From contig NZ_LDJG01000002.1 of NCBI RefSeq assembly GCF_001431425.1, forward strand, positions 1 through 64,000: 64,000 nucleotides of DNA. The letters are read 5' to 3'. Below are positions 19,979 to 28,700 of this stretch, one piece after another. The translations under genes and the position numbers were made by a program. The notes beneath the pieces were generated by a model, which searched no databases, had not been told where the DNA came from, and worked only from the letters and a program-made list of their open reading frames with translations. This DNA comes from Stenotrophomonas nitritireducens. Lineage in GTDB: Bacteria > Pseudomonadota > Gammaproteobacteria > Xanthomonadales > Xanthomonadaceae. Position 1 is the stretch's first letter. Each line of letters begins with the position of its first letter.

Positions 19979-22312
19979 ATGCTTCGATCCGGAACCATCC
20001 ATCGCCACCTCCGCGGCTGGCTGCTGGCGCTGAGCTGCGCCAGCCTGCCGGCCTTCGCGCAGGACACGGCGCCGCCGACACCGGACGAGGCGGCGTTCGC
20101 ACGTTCGCTGCAGCTGCGCGAGCAATGGATGTACCTGACCACCGGGCTGGCCGGGCCGGCCACCTGGATCGACGGCGAACGCTACCGTTACCGGCGTACC
20201 GCGCCGGGCGGCTTCGAGTTCGTGGTGCGCAGGGTGGGGCAGGCGCAGGCCGAGGCCGCATTCGACCAGGTGCGGCTGGCCACGGCGCTGTCGCCGCTGC
20301 TCGGCCGCGGCGTGGACGGACGGCGCCTGCCGTTCGCCGATTACGAGATGGACAAGGACGGCAAGGCGCTGCGCGCCTGGGTGGACAACGCCTGGGTGCG
20401 TTGCGAACTCGGTGCGGAATACCGCTGCGCGCGCTGGAGCGAATCCGGCCCGTCGCCGCGGCCGCGCGGCTGGGGCGTGGTGCGCGATCTCTCGGTGGCG
20501 GCCGACGCTACGCCGCAGCGTTCGCCGGACGGGCGCATGGAGGCCTTCGTGCGCGACGGCAGCGTGCTGCTGCGCACGCTGGCCGACGGCAGCAGCAGGG
20601 TATTGGCGCGTGATGGCGCCGATAACGATTTCTACGACCCGGAGAGCATCGTCTGGTCGCCCGACTCCAGCCGCTTCCTGGTGCTGCGGGTCAAGCCGGG
20701 CGATGCGCGCCGGGTGACGCGGGTGGAAACCTCGCCGCGCGACCAGGTGCAGCCGCGCGTGCGCACCCAGCTGTATCCCAAGCCCGGCGACGCGGTCGAC
20801 ATCGACCGCCCGGTGATCTTCGAGGTCGCCAGCGGCCGCCGCGTCGAGGTGCCGACCGCGCTGTTTCCCAATCCCTACGAGATCAGCGCGCCGCAGTTCC
20901 GCGCCGATAGCCGCACGCTGGCGTTCCGCTATACCGAGCGCGGCTTCCAGCGGGTGCGGCTGATCGAGGTGGATGCGCATACCGGCGCGGCGCGCAGCGT
21001 GGTGGAAGAACGCAGCGACACTTTCGTCAACAGCTGGTGGCAACGCGCCGACTTCCATGACGTGGGCAGGCGCGGCGAACGGATCGTGTGGATGTCCGAG
21101 CGCGACGGCTGGAACCACCTGTACGTGGTGGACGGCCGCAGCGGCCGCCTGCGCCAGCTCACCCGCGGGCCATGGGCGGTGCGGCAGATCGTCAAGGTGG
21201 ACGAGGCGCGTGGCCAGATCTGGTTCGCCGCCAACGGCCGCGAGCCGGGCGACCCGTACCTGCAGCATTTCTACCGCATCGATCTCGACGGCAGGAACCT
21301 CGTCCACATGACCCCGGGCGAAGGCTGGCACGAACTGAGCCTGTCGCCGGACATGGCGCATTACGTCGATACCTGGTCGCGGCTGGACCAGCCCAACGTC
21401 ACCGAACTGCGCGACGCGCGCGACGGCCGCCTGCTGGACACGCTCGAACGCGGCGACGCCAGCGCGCTGTTCGCCGCCGGCTACCGCGCCCCGGAAACCT
21501 TCAGCGCGCCCGGCCGCGATGGAAAAACGCCGATCTGGGGGCTGGTGGTGCGGCCCACGCATTACGACCCGTCGCGCCGCTACCCGGTCATCGAGAGCAT
21601 CTACGCTGGCCCGCACGATTCGCACGTGCAGAAGAAGTTCTGGCCGTTCGACAATCAGTCCAGCAACGAGCGCCTGATCGGCGCACAGGCGCTGGCCGAC
21701 CTGGGTTTCATCGTCGTGCAGATCGACGGCATGGGCACGATGAACCGCTCCAAGGCCTTCCACGACGTGGCCTGGAAGAACCTGGGCGACGCCGGCTTCC
21801 CCGACCGCATCGCCTGGCACAAGGCCATGGCCGCGCGCGATCCCTCCTACGACATCAGCGGCGGCGTGGGCGTCTACGGCGCCTCGGCCGGCGGCCAGAA
21901 CGCGCTCAACGCGCTGGAATTCCACCCGGAGTTCTACACCGTGGCGGTGGCCTACAACGGCTGCTACGACAACCGCATGGACAAGCTCAGCTGGAACGAG
22001 CAGTGGATGGGCTGGCCGGTGGACGAAAGCTACGCGCGCGCCTCCGGCGTGGACAACGCGCACCGGCTGCGCGGCCAGCTGCTGCTGATCGTCGGCGAGC
22101 AGGACGAGAACGTCGACCCGGCCTCGACCTACCAGGTGGCCGACGCGCTGATCCGGGCCGGCAAGGACTTCGACCTGCTCACCGTGCCCGGCACCGGCCA
22201 CGGCGTGGGCCGCTCGCAGGAACCGATCGACTACATCCAGCGCCGCAAGTTCGACTTCTTCGTGCGCCACCTGCTGAAGCGGCCGACGCCGGCGTGGAAC
22301 GCCCGCGATTGA
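19979..22312 (+). CDS. Exported S9 family (dipeptidyl peptidase IV-like) serine peptidase
   Basis: 777 residues with a signal peptide ending near 'LPAFAQD' (about residue 27). A beta-propeller region is followed by an alpha/beta hydrolase domain with nucleophile Ser636 in 'GVYGASAGGQNAL', an acid in 'EQDENVDPAS' (Asp709 or Asp713) and His741 in 'GTGHGVG'. DPP4-type enzymes cut dipeptides after proline or alanine. It lies 24 bp after the M24 gene, on the same strand, and would supply proline- or hydroxyproline-bearing dipeptides in the periplasm. The consensus GWSYGG of classic DPP4 is here YGASAGG, so its specificity may differ. Confidence 0.88.
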   Translation: MLRSGTIHRHLRGWLLALSCASLPAFAQDTAPPTPDEAAFARSLQLREQWMYLTTGLAGPATWIDGERYRYRRTAPGGFEFVVRRVGQAQAEAAFDQVRLATALSPLLGRGVDGRRLPFADYEMDKDGKALRAWVDNAWVRCELGAEYRCARWSESGPSPRPRGWGVVRDLSVAADATPQRSPDGRMEAFVRDGSVLLRTLADGSSRVLARDGADNDFYDPESIVWSPDSSRFLVLRVKPGDARRVTRVETSPRDQVQPRVRTQLYPKPGDAVDIDRPVIFEVASGRRVEVPTALFPNPYEISAPQFRADSRTLAFRYTERGFQRVRLIEVDAHTGAARSVVEERSDTFVNSWWQRADFHDVGRRGERIVWMSERDGWNHLYVVDGRSGRLRQLTRGPWAVRQIVKVDEARGQIWFAANGREPGDPYLQHFYRIDLDGRNLVHMTPGEGWHELSLSPDMAHYVDTWSRLDQPNVTELRDARDGRLLDTLERGDASALFAAGYRAPETFSAPGRDGKTPIWGLVVRPTHYDPSRRYPVIESIYAGPHDSHVQKKFWPFDNQSSNERLIGAQALADLGFIVVQIDGMGTMNRSKAFHDVAWKNLGDAGFPDRIAWHKAMAARDPSYDISGGVGVYGASAGGQNALNALEFHPEFYTVAVAYNGCYDNRMDKLSWNEQWMGWPVDESYARASGVDNAHRLRGQLLLIVGEQDENVDPASTYQVADALIRAGKDFDLLTVPGTGHGVGRSQEPIDYIQRRKFDFFVRHLLKRPTPAWNARD

Positions 22313-22749
22313 GCGGGGTTGTTCCCGCCCGGCGGGAGTCGCCACGCCCCGCCCGGGCTTGAAGCCAGCTGCCCCGGAACGCTGGACAGCTCGAAACCCT
22401 TCTCCCTCCGGGAGAGGGGTTGAGGTGAGGGACACCCCGGAAGGCGGGCTCTCTAGGACCCGGTCACCCCCAGTCGCCCGCGCGACGCCCGGCCGCAAGT
22501 TCGTCGCCTTCCCCGGAATCCCGAAGCTCCCCCGCGCCCGATTCCGCTTCCGGGAACCCGCCACGGATTGTTAAATTCGTCACGCCTGCGAGAGCGGGCG
22601 TAAGGGTTGCCGAAGATCCGCCAGACCGGGAGAGACGGGGCGTGATCGGATCCGGCTGCTTTCTGCGGTAGGGGATTTGAAGGATTCATTCGTGGGGGGG
22701 CTGCCGGTGGGCGGGCCGTCCCTTGGCTCGTGCTGCACAGGGGAAACGC
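22313..22749 (+). other. 437-bp intergenic region before the giant autotransporter
   Basis: No credible gene; the short frame at 22359-22574 has no recognisable features. It contains a short weak hairpin after the peptidase stop (tcccgc-ccg-gcggga), a REP-like element at 22396-22432, and about 300 bp of lower-complexity G+C-rich sequence that should hold the autotransporter promoter. No clear -10/-35 pair was identified. Confidence 0.6.
22396..22432 (+). repeat. Xanthomonad-type intergenic palindromic repeat
   Basis: 'accct-tctccctccgggagaggggttgaggtgaggg' style sequence: a tctccc/gggaga palindrome followed by a ttgaggtgaggg tail. Related copies with the same palindrome occur at 55953-55998 and 56166-56193 in this window. 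Such repeats are widespread between genes in Xanthomonadaceae. Confidence 0.65.
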
Positions 22750-25700
22750 ATGTCGATCATCATTTCAGGTGGCCTTTTCCGCAAAGGCGGTTTCCTGTCA
22801 CGCCTGAAAAGCGGCTTCGCCACGTTGGCACTGCTGGCACTGGCTGCGCCGGCCCATGCGGCAATCACGGCGCGGGTGACCTACCAGACGCATGCCGAGT
22901 ACCTGGCGCTGGGACATACGAACCCGGGCATGCTGGCTTTCCGGCGCAGCCCCGCCAACGGGGACCAGAACAACGCCATAGGCGTTGCCTGGCCTACATT
23001 CAACGGCAACGTGACCAACTACGCGGTCGATCTGGGGACGACACCGGGCTGGTTCTCGGTGGGCTATTCGGATTCCGTTACGGCACATCAAGAGACGGGC
23101 TGCGTGACAGCCCCGATCGATTACAACACCTTCCAGTATCTGGACGATGGCCAGACCATCGACATCACCCTCACCTGCACGGCGTCGGACACTACGCCGC
23201 CCACTGTCTCCAGCGTCAACTCCAGCACCGCCAACGGCACCTACAAGGTTGACGACGTCATTTTCATCCAGGTCAATTTCAGCGAGACGGTGACGGTCAC
23301 CGGCATACCGCAGCTGACCCTGGAAACCGGCGTGACCGACCGCACGATCAGCTACGCCAGCGGCAGCGGCACCAGCACGCTGACGTTCAAGTATATGGTG
23401 GTTGCCGGCAACACCAGCGCCGACCTGGACTACGCGGCCACCAATGCGCTGTCCCTGGGTGGCGGCACCATCAAGGACGCGGCCGGCAACAATGCCATCC
23501 TGACCTTGCCTGTGCCGGGCGCGGCCAACTCGCTGGGTGCGAACAAGAACATCGTCATCGATGGCGTGGCGCCCACGGTCAGCGGGGTCACGGCCAGCAA
23601 CGCCAATCGCACCTACAAGATCGACGACGTCCTCTCGCTGCAGGTCAAATTCAGCGAGACGGTGACGGTCACCGGCATACCGCAGCTGACCCTGGAAACC
23701 GGCGCGACCGACCGCACGATCAGCTACGCCAGCGGCAGCGGCACCAGCACGCTGACGTTCAACTACACGGTGCAGGCCGGCGACAGCAGTGCCGACCTGG
23801 ACTACGTGGCCACCAATTCGCTGTCCCTCAACGGCGGCACCATCAAGGACGCGGCCGGCAACAACGCCATCCTGACCTTGCCTGCGCCGGGTGCAGCCAA
23901 CTCGCTGGGTGCGAACAAGAACATCGTCATCGATGGCGTGGCGCCCAGCGTCACCAGCATCGCGGTCAGCGGTTCCCCCGCCAGCACCGATACCGCGATG
24001 GCCTTCACGGTGACCTTCAGCGAGCCGGTGAACAACGTCTCCACCGACGACTTCACCCTGGTCGGCAACGGGGCCATCGGCACCATCGCCAGCGTGTCGA
24101 CCTCCAGCGGCAACGCGGTCAACGTCAATATCACCTCGATCACCGGCGCCGGCACGATCAAGATCGACCTCAATGGTTCGACCAACATCGTCGACAATGC
24201 CGGCAACAGCATTCCGTCCTACAGCAGCGGCAACACCCACACCGTCGCCATCCCGACCGCGCCGGGTGCCCCGACCATCGGCACCGCCACGGCGGGCGAT
24301 GCGCAGGCCACGGTGACGTTCACCGCACCGGCCAGCGATGGTGGCTCGGCGATCACGACCTATACCGCCACGCCAAGTCCCGCCGTGCCGGGCGGCCCGT
24401 TCACCTGCGCCGGGCCGGCCGCCTGCACCATCACGGTCACCGGCCTGACCAACGGCACGGCCTACACCTTCACGGTGACGGCGACCAACGGGACCGGCAC
24501 CAGCGCCGCGTCGGGGGCGAGCACTCCGGTCACGCCCAAGGCCAACCAGACCATCACCTTCAACCAGCCGGCCAACTACAACTACGGCACCACACCGATC
24601 CTGGGGGCCACCTCCGATTCCGGGCTGACGGTGAGCTTCAGCTCGTCCACCACCAGCGTGTGTACCGTCACCTCCGGCGGTGAGCTGACCTTCGCCAGCG
24701 CCGGCACCTGCACCATCAATGCCGACCAGAGCGGCAACGCATCCACCAACGTGGCGGGCACGGTGACCCGCAGCTTCACCGTCGACGCCATCACTCCCGG
24801 CGCGCCGACCATCGGCACGGCCACGGCCGGCAACCAGCAGGCCACGGTGACCTTCAGCGCACCGTCGTCGACCGGGGGCGCCACCATCACCGGCTATACG
24901 GTGACCGCCAGTCCGGGCGGCAATATAGGCACCGGTTCGGGCTCGCCGATCACTGTCACCGGCCTGACCAACGGGGTGAGCTACACATTCACCGTGACCG
25001 CGACCAACGCCGCGGGCACCGGTGCGGCGTCGACCGCTTCCAACGTGGTCATCCCGGCCGCGCCGCAGAGCATCACGTTCATCAATCCAGGTGCGCAGAA
25101 CTTCGGCAGCGCGCCGGACCTGCGCATCCTCAATGGCGGCGCATCGGCTACTTCCGGGCTGGATGTGAGCTTCACCTCGTCCACGACCGGCGTATGCACG
25201 GTAACGTCCGAAGGCGTGCTGGGCTTTGTGACCGTGGGCAGTTGCACGATCCTGGCCAACCAGGCCGGCGATGCGGCTTTCCTGGCGGCGACACAGATCA
25301 GCCGCACGTTCATCGTCCATTCCGTCATCCCCGGCGCACCGACCTCGGTCGTGGCCACGGCCGGCGACACCCAGGCCAGCGTCGCCTTCGCCGCGCCGAC
25401 CAGCACCGGTGGCACCTCGGTCACCGGGTACACGGTGAGCGTGTTCCCGGTGGACGTGGCGCCGGTCAATGGTGCAGGGTCACCGATCGTCGTCACCGGC
25501 CTGACCAACGGACAGGCCTATACCTTCACGGTAACCGCCGACAACAACGCCGGCACCGGTCCCGCGTCGAGCGCTTCCAACAGCATCACCCCGGCCGCGA
25601 TCCAGACGATCACCTTCAACCATCCCGGTGCGCAGAATTTCGGCACCACGCCCACCCTGATCGCGACCTCCGATTCAGGGCTGACCCCGACCTTCACCTC

Positions 25701-28700
25701 GTCCACGCCCGAGGTGTGCACGATCACCACCATCGGCGGCGGGCTGACCTTCATCACCGCCGGCACCTGCATCATCAACGCCGACCAGGCCGGCAACGGC
25801 AGTTATCTCCCGGCGACCAAGGTCACCCGCAGCTTTACTGTCAATGCGGTGACTCCGGGCGCGCCGACCATCGGCACCGCCACGGTGACCGGCGTCGGTA
25901 CGGCGTCGGTGGTCTTCACCGCGCCGGCCTTCAATGGCGGCGACCCGGCGCTCAGCTACAGCGTGACGCCGAACCCGGCAGTGACGGGCGGGCCGTTCAC
26001 CGGCACCACCTCACCGATCACGGTCAGCGGCCTGGATGCCGGCATCAGCTACACCTTCACCGTGACCGCGACCAACAGTATCGGCACCGGCTCGCCATCG
26101 GCCGCGTCCATTGCCGTCACCACGGCGGCCACCCAGGTGATCACTTTCGCCAACCCGGGCGCACAGGCCTTCGGCACCACGCCGACACTGACCGCTACCG
26201 CCGAATCCGGGCTGGCGGTGAGCTTCACTTCGTCCACGGCCGGTGTGTGCAGCATCAGCAGCACGGGCCTGCTGGCTTTCCACACCACCGGTGGCTGCAC
26301 CATCAACGCCGACCAGGCCGGTGATGCCAGCCACCAGCCGGCACCGCGGGTTTCCCGGACGTTCGCGGTCAACGCGGTGGCGCCGGGCGCACCGGGCATC
26401 GGCACGGCCATCCTGACTGGCGTCGGCCAGGCGGCGGTGGCTTTCACCGAGCCGTCGTTCAATGGCGGTGCGGCGGTCACGGGCTACATCCTGACGCCGA
26501 GCCCGGCGGTAGCGGGCGGGCCGTTCACCGGCACCACCTCGCCGATCACGGTCAATGGACTGACCCCGGGTACGCGCTACACCTTCACCGTGACCGCGAC
26601 CAACGGCGTGGGCACCGGTGCGGCGTCGGCCGCATCCAATGCCGTCACCACGGCGGCGACGCAGGTGATCAGCTTCGCCAACCCGGGCGCACAGGCCTTC
26701 GGCACGACGCCGACGCTGGTGGCCTCGGTGGACTCTGGCCTGAGCGTGGCCTTCAGCTCTGCCACGCCGGGCGTGTGCAGTGTTGGCGGTGATGGCGCGC
26801 TGACCTTCGCCACGGTGGGCGATTGCACGATTCATGCGGATCAGGCGGGCAACGCCGGCACCTTGCCGGCCCCGCGGGTGAGCCAGACGTTTGCGGTCAA
26901 GGCGGTGGTGCCGGCGGCGCCGGTCATCGGCGCGGCGGCCATGACCGGTGCGGACAGCGTGCAGGTGAGCTTCGCCGCGCCGGGCTTCACCGGCGGCGCA
27001 GTGGTTACCGGCTACAGCGTGATCTCGAACCCGGGCAACATCACCGCCAGTGGCAGCGGCTCGCCGATCACGGTCAACGGGCTGACCCCGGGCACGCGCT
27101 ACACCTTCACCGTAACCGCGACCAACGGTGCAGGCACCAGCCCGGCGTCGGCACCTTCCAACGCGGTGACCACGGCGGCGACGCAGGCGATCACCTTCGC
27201 CAACCCGGGCGCACAGGCCTTCGGCACCACGCCGACGCTGGTGGCCTCGGTGGACTCTGGCCTGAGCGTGGCCTTCAGCTCTGCCACGCCGGGCGTGTGC
27301 AGCGTTGGCGGTGATGGCGCGCTGACCTTCGCCACGGTGGGCGATTGCACGATTCATGCGGATCAGGCGGGCAACGCCGGCACCTTGCCGGCCCCGCGGG
27401 TGAGCCAGACGTTTGCGGTCAAGGCGGTGGTGCCGGCGGCGCCGGTCATCGGCGCGGCGGCCATGACCGGTGCGGACAGCGTGCAGGTGAGCTTCGCCGC
27501 GCCGGGCTTCACCGGCGGCGCAGTGGTTACCGGCTACAGCGTGATCTCGAACCCGGGCAACATCACCGCCAGTGGCAGCGGCTCGCCGATCACGGTCAAC
27601 GGGCTGACCCCGGGTACGCGCTACACCTTCACCGTGACCGCGACCAACGGCGTGGGCACCGGTGCGGCGTCGGCCGCATCCAATGCCGTCACCACGGCGG
27701 CGACGCAGGTGATCAGTTTCGCCAATCCGGGCGCACAGGCCTTCGGCACCACGCCGACGCTGGTGGCCTCGGTGGATTCGGGCCTGCCGCTGCGCTTCGA
27801 GGCATCCACGCCGTCTGTGTGTAACGTCACGGCCGCTGGCATGCTGGGTTTCGCCAGTGCCGGTACCTGCACGGTGACGGTGCACCAGGACGGCGATGCC
27901 AGTCACTTGCCGGCTTCGCGGGCGCAGTCGTTCAGCGTGACCGCGGTGGTGGCCGCGTCGCCGGTGCCGGGCGAGGTGACGGTGGTCGGTTCGGGCGAGG
28001 TGGCGGTGCATTTCACCCCGTCCGCCGCTACCGGCGAGACCATCACCTACACGGTCACCGCGCAGCCGGGCGGCATTACCGCCAGCGGCACGGGCTCGCC
28101 GATCACGGTGCGCGGGCTGACCGATGGCGTGAGCTACACCTTCACCGTTGCCGCGTCCGGCCAGACCGGCGGCAGCAGCGCGCCGTCGGCGCCGTCGGCC
28201 CCGGTGGTGCCGCAGGTGCTGCAGACGGTGGCCTTCGACGAGGTCGGCCCGCAGCGCTTCGACCAGGTGCCGGTGTTGTCGGCGCGCGCCGACTCCGGAC
28301 TGCCGCTGGTGTTCAGTTCGTCCACGCAGGACGTGTGCACGGTGACCGCCGCTGGCCAGCTGGCCTTCGTACGGGCCGGCAGCTGCACCCTGGTGGTTGA
28401 GCAGGCCGGCGATGCCACCCATCGCCCGGCCTCGGCCACGCGCACGTTCCGGATCGAGCCGGTACCGCCGGGCGTGCCGGACATCCAGACGCTGACGCCG
28501 GTGGGTACCGGGCAGGTCAGCGTGGCGTTCACGCCGCCGGCGTTCACCGGTGGCGCGAGCATCGACGGTTACCGCGTCACCGCCACCCCGCAGGGCGCGG
28601 CGGCGCCGGCCCTGCGCACGATGAGCCTGCGTGCGGCCAGCACGCCGGGCGTGGTCACCGCCACCGGCAGCGGCTCGCCGATCCTGGTGCAGGGGCTGGC

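Noticed and set aside
18251-22564. A 1437-codon open frame on the minus strand
   Set aside because: It runs antisense to the aldehyde dehydrogenase, M24 and S9 genes, all of which have complete catalytic motifs. The antisense peptide is Arg/His/Ala/Gly-rich with no domain, an effect of GC-rich third positions.
22359-22574. A 71-codon plus-strand frame in the intergenic region
   Set aside because: It overlaps a palindromic repeat, is Arg/Pro-rich, and has no ribosome site or recognisable feature.
22798-28422. Long minus-strand frames (840 and 803 codons) under the autotransporter
   Set aside because: Their repeats mirror the repeated plus-strand modules and they have no signal peptide or domain. 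The plus-strand protein has a coherent signal-passenger-barrel layout.
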